From the NCBI GenBank assembly GCA_026315105.1, contig CM048751.1, forward strand, positions 332,970,649 to 333,034,648: DNA of 64,000 nucleotides, in the 5' to 3' direction. Positions 53,815 to 64,000 of the stretch are shown here, piece by piece. This DNA comes from Locusta migratoria. Taxonomy: Eukaryota; Arthropoda; Insecta; Orthoptera; Acrididae. Every line of letters begins with the position of its first letter. Within the stretch, counting starts at the first letter, position 1. Below the pieces are notes generated by a model that searched no databases, had not been told where the DNA came from, and saw only the letters and a list, made by a program, of their open reading frames with translations. The translations under genes and the position numbers were made by a program.

Positions 53815-54470
53815 TGCTCACTAGTAGTAAAATCACTTTATAAAAAAGGAGAAAGGAAAATGCAGACAACTTTGGACTTATTTGTATGACGCTGGTATTT
53901 GATAAAGTTATTAAAAAGCATGTACACTCAAGATTAATTGATAATTTCACATAATTATCTGTGAGTGGTTTAACAACTGAAAATGCTATATTCTGTTTTC
54001 TCTGTGAGAGACTGGAGGGATTAAATAAAACAATGCAAACACAAGACATCTTCTTTCACTTGACAAAGGCATTTGATTGTGTTGATCACAAAATATTGCT
54101 GCTAAATCCGTAACATTATGGAACAAGGAGAGTAGGTTACTACTGGTTGACCTGTTACTTTAACAACAGACAGCAGAAAGCAATTCACTGCAATGTTGAA
54201 AATGGCTATGGTATGCACTCACAACAGCATTGTTTAGTGGGTCTTAACTTAAGGTGCTGTTGTTTCTCCTTTATATACGGCCCCTAGAATAAATAATTCC
54301 AAAATATTTATGTTTCCTGATAACATCAGGTTTTGAAGAGAAGAATATATCTACAATGTTGATGTAGTATCAAATAATGCAGTTCAAGACATACGTTACT
54401 GATATGTAAAAAATTAATTTGTACTGAATCACAGTAAAGTTTTAACAGTTTCTACAACACAGTTTGATAA
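53815..54470 (+). pseudogene. Jockey-type reverse transcriptase, N-terminal and palm remnants
   Basis: Broken frames give LYKKGERK (RT start), LTKAFDCVDHKILLLNP with HYG (motif A), YFNNRQQKAIHCNVENGYGM, then a region where the catalytic ADD motif should be but reads FPDNIRF. The RT is dead. Confidence 0.7.
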
Positions 54471-54477
54471 AAATTGA

Positions 54478-54670
54478 AAATTCAAATGTTTGTAGACCTT
54501 ATAGGAATTAACTACGGGGTCATCAGTCCCTAAACTTACAAACTACTTATGAACTAGCTTATACTAAAGACGGCACAAACATCCTTGCTCGAGGGGGATT
54601 CGAACCCCTGACGGGAAATAACCTCGTGCCTCGTAGCATAGCGCCTGAATGAGCTCAGCTCCGCTACAGC
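54478..54670 (-). mobile_element. tRNA-derived SINE, copy 2
   Basis: Same family as 29319-29515: CTACGGGGTCATCAGTCCCT and the B box complement GGATTCGAACCCC. Target duplication GATAAAAAYTGA at 54466-54477 and 54671-54682 with one mismatch. A-box end is degraded. Confidence 0.8.
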
Positions 54671-54749
54671 GATAAAAACTGACATTGTAATTACCATATA
54701 AAGAATGGGCATATGATAAGTGGAACTAACCAGTTGAAATTCCTCGGCA

Positions 54750-57213
54750 TTAAGGGGAGACTATGGCAGAAATAATGAAAGAAATCACAATTTCTTTTTA
54801 TTTTCTTATTTGATAGTAAATATAATTGAGATTATTATCCCAAATTATTTTCTTGATGTTCGAACTACAAATAATATATAAAAAAATTTAAAACCTTAAG
54901 CAGTGTAATGTGTCATACCCACTTTTCAAGGTTCCCAATGGGAGGAAAAATTTTCTTGTACCTTTGAAACTAGAAAATATAGCTTTACAAAGCTGTGATT
55001 TTCATATAAAACACTAGAAAAATGTCTGCAGGGGAAAATGCAGAAACCAAACGAAAGTTTCAATGCACGTATTTGCAAGTGATGTCCAAAGACTGTGTTT
55101 GTTTACAATTAGGTAGTGAAGATTTCTGCTTTGGAAGCTGCAGCAGTGTTTGTTGAAGGGATTGTAACGAGAATTCACATTCTCAGGAAGTTGGGCTTCA
55201 CTGATGCTGCAGATCATCGATGAGAAACGAATCGCGAAGGCAGAGAATTCAGTACAGAATATAGAAAAAATTGCTAGGCAAAGGAGCAGAGGAGCTAAAG
55301 CCCAGGTTACATGATGATCGTGCTACTAATGAACAGATCATGTTGGGTGCCATCTAGGAACTACTAGCATTTCGTAAGCGCAGACGGCGTTTCGTACTAG
55401 CTAGTATGCTTTACGGCAGGTTATAAATTTGCTAGTAGCGAAGTGGGTGCGCATGCGCAGAAGTGAATTCGTTGTGTGGTTTGCATGTTTACATGTGGAA
55501 ATAGCCGTGTCCTTAATGAAATTGCTTGCTTTGTTGGAGTGATATGTCTTGTATCAGTGGAGTGGAACAGAGGAGGAATTGCACTTTCCATTGAGGCATA
55601 CAGGATTGCTGAAGAAAATCCTCTCTATTGTAAGATGGTACAATGACTGTTATTTATGAAGAAAATAATAGAAAAGTCTAGATTTAAATGAATTTTGAAT
55701 GCGTCTTGTTGATTAACTTCATATTTTTAAAATTCTATAATTTTAGCATGTCAAAGTCAGTTGCACATTATCTCGAAAGTGTGATGCTAAAAGCAAAGTG
55801 AAATTCAGTTGACTGAGGTCCCATTATGGATCAGAAATTGAAATTTCTGTGCACATTTCAATAGCAATATTTGTAAGAGTCGGTATATAAATTCTTTGTG
55901 CAAAGGCTAGGCTTTCAAAAGATTCCCCTGTCGGTAGAAACCGCCATGTTTTAGGAAACCTGTAAAAAATAACAATTACAGGAAGTAACTGATGCATAGT
56001 TTTAACAAAGCTGAAAATGTAATTCAAGTGTAAAAAGTATTTCGTACCTTCAGCTTGGCGAAATACTCTCTCTCATCGTTGGATTTTTGTCCTTGGACGA
56101 ACGAAAGCAACTTGGTAAAACACTCAGCACTTAATTTTTGTAAAAAAAGATTTAAAAAAATCTGGATTCCTTGAGGTCCTATGGTCTGAGTTACTTCATT
56201 ATCTGCATGCAGTACACATCTTTGTCTCTTCCTCTCAACCAAAGACACATCTAGCTTCTATTTCTTCTGCAGGTGGAGTGTTCTATCAAACTCTGCCACA
56301 GTTTCTGTAACCACCGAAGTGTCAGCTTCTTAAGTTGAATATTATCAACTATGACATACACCCAAACGTGAACAATCAACGTACACAACTAGTCATAAGC
56401 CCGTATTTTCGCACAGGTACTGCTGTTAGTGGTAATCAGTCGTGCAGACAGAAGTTCATCATATTAACGCAACCAAGCCTGTATAATTGCACGTCATTAG
56501 TACCGAGTTAGTAAGCTTGGAGTGCTGCAGCAGACAGTTCTTTTTCTTGTGAACTTTCAATTGTCGTGTAAGCTAGGCATAAAAGAGGTGCAGAGGATGA
56601 TGAGGAAGAATTGGAATATGAATATGGGCTGTTCTAGCTAAGGTATGATTTTTTTTAAAAATTATTTTATTTATTTATTTACATTTCATCCAAACTTTGG
56701 AACTATTTTTCTGTAATTTAAAGTTTTCTCTTTTCAGGAACACATATATCAGATACTATTGGAAGGACTGAGATGAAATTTGGCACACTTATCCTTTTAC
56801 ATGGAATCAATATTTAAGTGGAACACATTTTTAATCTAGACATTAGATACTGTTTTATGGTTGATAATATATTGACAAAAATGCGTATAAAATGTTTGAA
56901 TCTAAAATGTCACAGAAAATAATACCATTAATTTACCAAAACGTTACTGCACTTAATCTTACATTAATTAGTGTAGATTACTTTCCCATTAAAGAAAATT
57001 GCCAAATTTGTCTGAAAATAATGAAAAAGTGTACCTTAAAATATTAATGTAACAAAAAATTCAAAATTCTCTCACAGCATTAAAATGTTATTAAAATTCT
57101 CAACTTTTTAAAAGCATATTGGATCCCTATACATTTCAGTCAGATTGAATAAAAAAGACAATGATATGAATTTACAAAAATACCAGTTGAAGACTGCTAC
57201 CATCTCCCCTTAA
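54750..57213. mobile_element. TTAA-flanked TIR element (piggyBac-like, non-autonomous)
   Basis: TTAA at 54750-54753 and 57210-57213. Inverted ends GGGGAGACTATGGCAG and GGGGAGATGGTAGCAG (read inward). Interior 2.4 kb has only short frames, none resembling a transposase I know. Inserted within the LINE, whose coding resumes on the far side. Confidence 0.65.
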
Positions 57214-57239
57214 TTATATAGTAGTAAAGCCCATTTTCA

Positions 57240-57770
57240 GTTTCCAGGAGCTTGTTCAAAACCTAAATGCTACGTTATTTACCATTGGAGCAGTATCTGA
57301 AATAAGCAAAAATTCAGCATGGAAAGTAATCTACTGTGCTTAATTTTATTCAATTATGACATATGGTGTTATCTTTTGGGCTCACTCATCTGATTCAAAG
57401 AGGATATTGTTGACTCTAAACAAGTAGCTTGAGTAATATGTGGTGTAAGCCTGTGAACCTCTTTTCAGTAGCTAGGGTATTCTGAGGGTGGCCTCTCGAT
57501 ATGCATATTCCGTAATGTGGTTTGATGTTAACAGTAACTTATTCTCAAGAGTTAGCAGCTTTCCTTCAGCTAATATTAGACAGAAATTGAATCTTATTTT
57601 GGAACACATCTCCATGTCTACTGTGCAGAAAGACATGTGGTATTCGGATGCAGTTATTTTCGATAAGGTAACACAAGTATTCAAAACACTTAGTAGCAAA
57701 CTACTGCAGTGTAACAAATGTACTGCATGCTTCCTCCATTGGGACAAGATAACCAAATATCGGTTTGAGT
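57240..57770 (+). pseudogene. Jockey-type LINE C-terminal domain
   Basis: VQNLNATLFTIGAVSEIS, then YSIMTYGVIFWAHSSDSKRI and a stretch ending GILRVASRYAYSVMWFDVN, which is the conserved ...YGIIFWG-S... and ...GILPLPSLYI-EV... part of Jockey-type proteins. Several stops. Confidence 0.7.
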
Positions 57771-57790
57771 GGGTTTAGAGAATCTATAGG

Positions 57791-59079
57791 ACATGTACTG
57801 TCTGAGGATTCTCTGTTTTTCAGGGGTTTTCCTAGACGGAAGCAAGTTCCCTGTCACAAAAGTTATTTGCAGGGTGATCAAGAGGAGCATGAGATTCTGT
57901 GAACATTCAGCAGAGTGAGGAGCCTCTGGTTATCGTCCTCTTTTGTTTTTTTATGTTTTATTCAGGTAGTTAATGACTGTCTGGACTGGAGTTTGAACAT
58001 GTTGGGTATGTCTCTCCTTATGTAAATGTGTAATAAGAAGCATTGTCAGAAGAGACATTGTGGCTGGATTACAGTAAAGCCATATTTATACGAAAGTTTA
58101 AAACTGAGTAACTCGTTATTTATGGTAAAAGTGACTTCTTCTGAGCTGGAGTTTATCTTCATTATTTTCAGATGCATTTAGTTAAAGGAGAAGAGGTCTA
58201 AGTTTTAAAACTTACATGAAGAAGTACGTTGATTGAGACACAGTAAGGCTGGACCTCAGATACTTACCCTTTTATGAGAGAATCAAAATTCGTGTGATCT
58301 GTATTTTCCAAATTAAGCATGGTCTTGGGGAGATTTCACAGGGATGACCGTGACAGGGCCGAATTTGAAGAAAAATGAAGTAACAATAGGAAGAAAGAAG
58401 AAAAACCGATTTTTGTGTGAAATTACGAAATTTATTGAAGAAAAACTAATAATTATTCCGAGAAGAGTGTTGGCTACTCTTAGCAAGCAGAGTCAACAAC
58501 ACCTAACAACAAAGAAAGGACGTAATTTTGCAACAGTCTAAAGTAGTAAAAGTAATAAAACTGAGTCAAGAAAAAGACACTTGGGGTTGTACATCAACAA
58601 ATATTGAGAATTTCGTGAAGATCAGTGACCAGTTTGAAGTTACATGTTGTCAGAATACATATAATGTGAAGAAGATAAGACGTGCCATAGTCGAAGTATG
58701 TTGTTTGACGAACATGACTATGAACTATGAGATACTCTGAAGGGAAGAAATAAAAAGAAGAGGACTTCGTAGTTGCAAACTCTGTCTTTTGATGCAGTTG
58801 TACCAGCAGACACAATGGACATCGTTGATGTGGACGTCGATACCGTTACTGAGGTGATAGCAGCCGACGCGGCCAACAGCTGATCGGGAGATGACACAAC
58901 ACAGTGGCACAATGACTATGACGCCACAGCTAGCAGCCAACATCGACTACACGCACAGCAGCACAGATTTACGCCATACTGTTTGGTGAGCGAAAGAACA
59001 TTATAATTACTAACAAAACTGTATTATGAAGCTTGGGTTATATTAATAATACAGTCATAGGAATATTATTTATTGTGTT
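57791..59079. other. Unassigned; may hold the 5' region of the LTR element
   Basis: Two lysine-rich frames (58344-58541, 58528-58740) match nothing I recognise. No LTR pair could be identified by eye. Confidence 0.4.
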
Positions 59080-59099
59080 AGACATTTATGCTCACGAGA

Positions 59100-60650
59100 A
59101 GAAAGTCAAAGGAACTAAAAATGGCAGAGGATCAGACTCAGTGATTTACTCAGTATCTAAGACAATATAACGAGGATATGAAGTGACTAAAAGATATAGA
59201 CACTAAATTAGCTGAGAAAAAGTTGGATCAATCTAATAGTGTAAGCAATTTTCTGATAAGATGTGTGATACTTCAAAAGATCAATCAGTAAGGACAGACA
59301 CCTTAACTTCTCAGTTGGATTTTCATGTCAAGATGAATTACACACGTTTGGAAGAGAGTTTTAGTAATTTAAAACAGTTACTTTTAACGAAAGAGGATTT
59401 GGAAGAAATTTCAAGGAAACTGGTTGTAGGTTATCTTAGTACTGAAAATGATTCTCTGTTATCAGACAGAGAAGGTAGAATGTCAGTGAAGTAAGGTGTA
59501 GTTACAAATAGCTTATAAAATTTAAATTGGAAGTTATCTACTACCAATCAGAAACTTAAGGTACTCGAAGCCAGTTCTAAGTATGGATTATCCCAAATGA
59601 ATCAAACTATAACTGAAACTGTGACCAAATTGAATGCATTAAAGAATGTTCAAAATTTTTCTGAAGTTAGCTTGCCCATAACTGAAGTAGCCAACTAGAA
59701 ACAATGGGTGGAAAACATTGTTGATTAGAAGTTTAAAGAAATACTAGATGGTTCACCAATGAGTGAAAGTAAAAAATTTAGAATTAGAGCTAGTTGATCA
59801 GCAATTTGAAAAGTTGTGGCATGAGCTTAAGAAAACTAAAGTAGAACTGAGTGCTAGGAATACAGATCAAGGTCAGACAGTACAGGTTATTAGTAGTGGT
59901 GAAGATTCTCTTACATCTTCTGGGAGAAACCTTTCAAAACAATAGCGAAAATTTAGGCCTGATGGGGAAATACACCTGAATCATTTCCTTAGGGTAGTTT
60001 CTAGAACTTTACTGAGTAATGGTGAAGATGATACTGAGATACAATTCACTTTCTGTTATTTAAGAGGTGAGGCTGCAGATTTGGTAAATGCTCAATCTGA
60101 TAAGTTCACATCATTGGAGGACTTTAAAGATACGTTTAAGGAGATATACTGGTCAATAAGTACACAAGATGAAATAAAGGTACCGCCAAATCCTCCTGAC
60201 TACTCTAGACAGGTAGGTGGGGTGAAACAATATTTGCAAACTTACTTTACACCAAGTTTCTTGATTAGCCAATAGATGAAGAATAGTTAGCTAATGTATT
60301 GAGAAGAAGGTTACCATACTACGCACAGAGAGAAATATGGTGTAAGGAATGAAAGGACATCAAGGAACTACTAATAGCAGCTGCAGGAGTTGATTCTCTA
60401 AGCAAAGCCAGAGGGGAGTTTCATAGATTTACTCAAAATACAGACAGCAAAAATACCTAGGGAGTTTTCTTATGTTAAAAGCATAGGAAACAAGAGTTTA
60501 AAAAGGGAATTAGAAAGCAATATAACAATAATAACCATAATTATTATAAGAACCAAGATTCCACAAATTACACAGGTAATGGTGAAAACAGTATTCCAAT
60601 ATCAACTCAAACAGATAATGGAAATGTAATCGTGACTGAAGCCTCTAAAA
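59100..60650 (+). pseudogene. Gypsy-type gag, decayed
   Basis: Coiled-coil-like, Lys/Glu-rich start (LEESFSNLKQLLLTKEDLEE at about 59350), then a capsid-like block: HLNHFLRVVSRTLLSNGEDD, FCYLRGEAADLVNAQSDKFT, SLEDFKDTFKEIYW. Asn-rich tail near 60520-60620. At least six in-frame stops. Confidence 0.65.
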
Positions 60651-60791
60651 CCAAGGTAAATTAGTTGTGTCTTGGAAAGGGGATCCATTTCCAAGATGCA
60701 GTTTAGGTAGTGTGGATTCAACAGAGAAACGTATAGTAAATTTTATGTGTTCTACTCTAAGCAATGGTTATTGTAAGAAGAGGAAAATGAA

Positions 60792-61135
60792 ATGTCAACT
60801 ATTAATAAGCCTGTCATAACTGGATATATTTACGACTTACCAGTGCAAATACTAATAGATAGTGGCAGCGAGATATCTATTATGTCAAAAGAGCTGTTTG
60901 ATAACTTGGTAAAAACTTGCTCGATACCTACCTTACCTGTGTTGGGAGTAAACATAGTAGGGATTACAGGAGTTAAAAGCCAGCTTGTGTGAAGGGAGAC
61001 AATGGTTCCTATAAAGCTGTGTAATGTAATATTTGTGCAATCTTTATTACTAATACCTAAGATAAACACTGACATCCTATTTGATGTGGACTGGCTATGT
61101 AAACATGAGGTGTGTATTTACTTCAAACTGAGTGT
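60792..61135 (+). pseudogene. Gypsy-type aspartic protease and linker to RT
   Basis: VQILIDSGSEISIMSKELF contains the DSG catalytic signature of retroviral-type proteases, followed by VNIVGITGVKSQ. A stop at 60990 is followed in other frames by LLIPKINTDILFDVDW-like text, the conserved join before the RT in Gypsy pol. Confidence 0.75.
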
Positions 61136-61142
61136 TATTATG

Positions 61143-61571
61143 ACAAGGAGGTTAGAATACAGGGAGACGCCCTTAGGCTGAAAAAGTGAAGCCTGCCTCC
61201 ACCATATTGCTAAGTTTGAGAAGTATTCGTATTGTAGAGCTAATGTTATTTGTCACTTAAAACAGAAATAAACCGACGGTTTCGTCTTATGTACAACGTG
61301 TTGAATGAGTGCAAATTAGCCATTAAAAATTGAGTTTTCAAATATAATATGCTGAGTATTTATTACTATTTATTTAAGAAAGTATATTGTTTGAAAGTAG
61401 ATACTTCGCAGTGACTGTCAGTCCAGTGCATTAACAGTAAGAGGGTCGACTTAACGCATAGTTTTAACGGAGAAATAGCAATCCAGCACTGACCAAGATG
61501 GTGGACAGGCTTCAACTGACGTATGTCCTCTGCATAGATAACGCCACGTCCCTTTATTCTAACCTCCTTGT
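61143..61571. mobile_element. MITE with CAAGGAGGTTAG terminal inverted repeats
   Basis: ACAAGGAGGTTAGAATACAG at 61143 and CTTTATTCTAACCTCCTTGT ending 61571 are inverted. About 430 bases, no coding. Host pol sequence resumes on the far side. The target duplication is unclear. Confidence 0.75.
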
Positions 61572-61860
61572 ACGAGAAAATCCAGACATGATACCTTTTA
61601 TTTACAGTTTGAAAGAAGTGAAGGTAAAACTATTCAAAGAGCGTTAATTTCAACTTCAGCAGCTACTATGCTTTGCTGTGGCACTGGAGTTATCGATTCC
61701 GATAATGAAATTTACAAAAAGGCTTATGAATCAGGTTTAGTACCTGACATACAAAAATAACAACTATATAATATGTTAGTCAAGTACGGAAAGGTGTTTT
61801 TTGATAAACCAGGTACACTTGACAGCAAAAAAAGTGGATCACTGCAAAATGCAACCCAAC

Positions 61861-63189
61861 TAACGTAGCTGCATTGCGGGTACTCTACACACAAATTCCC
61901 TGTGGAGTACAGTCGTTCGACTATAAACAATGGGTACCATCAGAAACAGTAGAGAATGTTCCTCCTTATGGCAGTCAGTCCACATGTAATCCAAAATCCG
62001 TCATACAACAAATATTAGAATACAATTTATTAGAGACAAGACAGCAACGTAAATTCAATTTCATTACAATAAGTGACAAATCGGATACCTTATCAAACTC
62101 ATTCAATGACATGATGACTTTTTGTCCGTGCTGTGAATTCGAACCAAACAAATCTTTCGTTTCTATCCGAGACTCGATTAGGCATAAAAAGAAGTAAAAC
62201 ACTGACGTTTTTATTAGTATCGGTTTACAAGGCCAATGACCAAAGTCATAAATGAATGGTTAAATTTAGTATCACACCAGGAATGGCATGAAGTTCAAAT
62301 TGTTGCTGAGAGCAACTACCAAAGGTGTATAATACAGTGCAACTCACAGGTTTCAAACATCATAAAATTGTGGAATAGAAGGCAGTATTTATGTGAATCG
62401 TTAACTAAGCATGATCACACGTCAGATATTAAATAAATTCACAAATAGCGCTATATATGAAACGAATACAGTTGACTTCTTTCCTGGATGAGACTCAAAC
62501 CCGACACTATTCGCTATACGCATAGAGATGAAATATTTACTGTTTTCTCAACATTAGCGGAACGTGGACATGTGCAGCTATAAGTAGCGTAATAAATAAC
62601 TTTGTGCTGCGTGAGACACCAACCCCACGCCTATCGTCATCGTTGACCTCAGACGACGAGGTAACAACTCTCCCATTCTCGCTTACTAGTAATTAGGCTC
62701 ACATCATTCATAGAGACCTGGAGGGGGTTGGCATTTTGAGGAAACAACGAAAACTAATCGAACTTTGTTCTAGAATGTAGCGAATGGACATGTGTAATGT
62801 TGATTTGAAACACACCACAGTCCTAAATTCTTTACTTGGCGCTACTGGAGGTGGAGAGGGGGTGTTTGCATTTGTTAAAAACTGGTACCCCAGCAGGAAT
62901 CAAACCATATCTTAGCCATTACAAGCTAGCATCAGCCCGACCAACTACAGATTTTCAGATGTGGTAGTATAATTGTTTTGTCAAAATGGAGTGCAGAACA
63001 CATGATACGAGAAGTAAAATAGTTCGTCAGTATGTGTACAGAACACTAATTTCTTGGCCGGGCGGTCTGAGGCGTCTTGTCGCAGACTTGCAACTGTCAA
63101 CTGTTTGGCCCATTAGATTTACAACAAAAAATTATATACAGTATGTAGACTTAACTAACATTGGTAGTATACTTCGTGTCAGCTTAACT
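61861..63189. other. Mostly unassigned; two tRNA-like patches
   Basis: Pol-like text may extend to about 61870. Frames at 61874-62197 and 62236-62436 are not recognised. Confidence 0.4.
62878..62948 (-). other. tRNA-like sequence
   Basis: Minus strand TAGTTGGTCGGGCTGAT (A-box-like) and GGTTTGATTCCTGC (B box) about 40 bases apart. Acceptor ends do not pair well. Confidence 0.35.
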
Positions 63190-63380
63190 ATGGTCTCTTA
63201 TCTTATGGGACATAACTGCTAAGGTCATCAGTCCCTAAGCTTACACACTACTTAAACTATCTTAATCTAAGGACAATGCACACACCCATGCCCGAGGGAG
63301 GACTCAAACCACCAATGCAAGCAGCAACCCGATCCATGAAATGATGCCTTAGACCGCGCAGTTACTCTGTGCGGCGCTCA
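63190..63380 (-). mobile_element. tRNA-derived SINE, copy 3, diverged
   Basis: TTATGGGACATAACTGCTAA, GGTCATCAGTCCCTAAGCTT and CCATGCCCGAGGGAGGACTC follow the same order as copy 1. The most mutated of the three; no target duplication seen. Confidence 0.75.
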
Positions 63381-63385
63381 AGTTT

Positions 63386-64000
63386 GTAGCTTAGCTCTTA
63401 CCATAATAAATGGAACATTACCCATCATAAAAATTGCCAGGAGCGTCGTTTATGCATTAGCAAACGGAATCTAAAATGGAGAAATGTATACCATTTGTAA
63501 TAGTTGTAACGAAAGCAGAGGAGATCAATCGAAACACCAGTGGTCTGTATTTCACAGAACGAAGAATGGATTATAGGCAAGAAGATATGAAAGAATACGG
63601 TCTTAAAGAGAGGAAAATTAGCAAAGAAGAACTGCAGTTTAAAAATTATTTGAATGATTATTTATGTATCACGTCCAGTTTAACGTCAATAAACTCCAGA
63701 GGATATTATTTATTAACTCATGTAAAAAAAATACTGACAGTTTTCTGAATGTCTTCTTATTGTTGATTGCTTCATCACATCTCAGGGTCATTATGTGGTT
63801 CACTTTAAGAGCTAAGTAATGAACTAAGACGAAACTTTTCACTCTTGAGAAAGATTTCTATTTTTCTAAAAACATTTACATCACAACTCAAAGCTTACAA
63901 GCTTACAAGCTCATCACTTCTAACTGCTCGAGAAGACAAGACAAGACTGACTGTTAATTAACAAGCAAAGATACTGCTCTTCCACTTTTTTATTTTAGTT
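63386..64000. other. Unassigned sequence
   Basis: A 90-codon frame at 63476-63748 (Lys/Glu-rich) is not recognised. Short direct repeats of AGCTTACA at about 63890-63910. Confidence 0.4.

Larger units (their letters stand above)
53810..57790 (+). mobile_element. Jockey-type LINE on plus strand, interrupted by a SINE and a TTAA element
   Basis: LINE sequence at 53810-54477, 54683-54749 and 57214-57790. The pieces read in order through the RT and its C-terminal domain. Truncated at both ends, no intact frame. Confidence 0.75.
59080..61860 (+). mobile_element. Gypsy-type LTR retrotransposon remnant
   Basis: Plus-strand gag-like, protease and early pol fragments in order. Interrupted by a TIR element at 61143-61571. 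LTRs not identified; RT catalytic region absent or outside recognition. Confidence 0.65.

Overview
This is a transposon-packed stretch of animal DNA, most likely from an orthopteran insect with a very large genome (locust/grasshopper type). The inference rests on the tRNA-derived SINEs, the LINE 3' ends and the Penelope-like elements, which look to me like orthopteran repeat families. This is recognition from memory, not a database search. No bacterial-style genes, operons or CRISPR arrays are seen.

Host gene: two exons of a TMEM16/anoctamin gene lie on the minus strand at 33378-33510 and 32817-32938. They have AG/GT boundaries, matching phases and the conserved anoctamin cytosolic-domain sequence. 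A possible initiating exon lies at 50521-50709. If that is right, most of the window is intron 1, intron 2 and the start of a long intron 3 of this gene, running leftwards. Everything else recognisable is mobile DNA.

Layout: 1-957 LINE fragment; 1548-6628 a cluster of Penelope-like (PLE) termini, foldbacks and one PLE with an open RT + GIY-YIG frame (3511-5721); 6897-7277 a palindrome ending in tRNA-like sequences; 7477-9430 a hammerhead-like motif, an old LINE and PLE-type foldbacks; 10394-17150 an RTE-type LINE broken by a TIR element (8-bp duplication) and a second PLE (14-bp duplication); 18617-28539 a pogo/Tigger DNA transposon split by three LINEs, including a 5.6-kb I-clade LINE with endonuclease, RT and RNase H remnants; 29319-31616 a SINE and a second Tigger-type element; 32817-33510 anoctamin exons; 34140-37668 a third PLE (12-bp duplication) containing a LINE; 38086-41019 LINE and PLE remnants; 41872-49483 a family of TIR elements plus a LINE split by a foldback with ~700-bp arms; 51033-52326 another TIR element; 52570-53271 a hammerhead-bearing palindrome with a 19-20 bp flanking duplication; 53810-57790 a Jockey-type LINE containing a SINE and a TTAA-flanked element; 59080-61860 a decayed Gypsy-type LTR retrotransposon containing a MITE; 63190-63380 a SINE.

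Main discovery lead: eighteen hammerhead-ribozyme-like cores of the form CTGANGA-stem II-GAAA (a few with one core change) sit in the terminal or foldback repeats of several unrelated-looking PLE families. Stem II pairs in almost all families although its sequence differs. Many copies are followed 70-110 bases downstream by a splice-donor-like GGTAAGT/GGTGAGT. This suggests a conserved terminal RNA module (ribozyme plus splice signal) shared by PLEs and their non-coding foldback derivatives.
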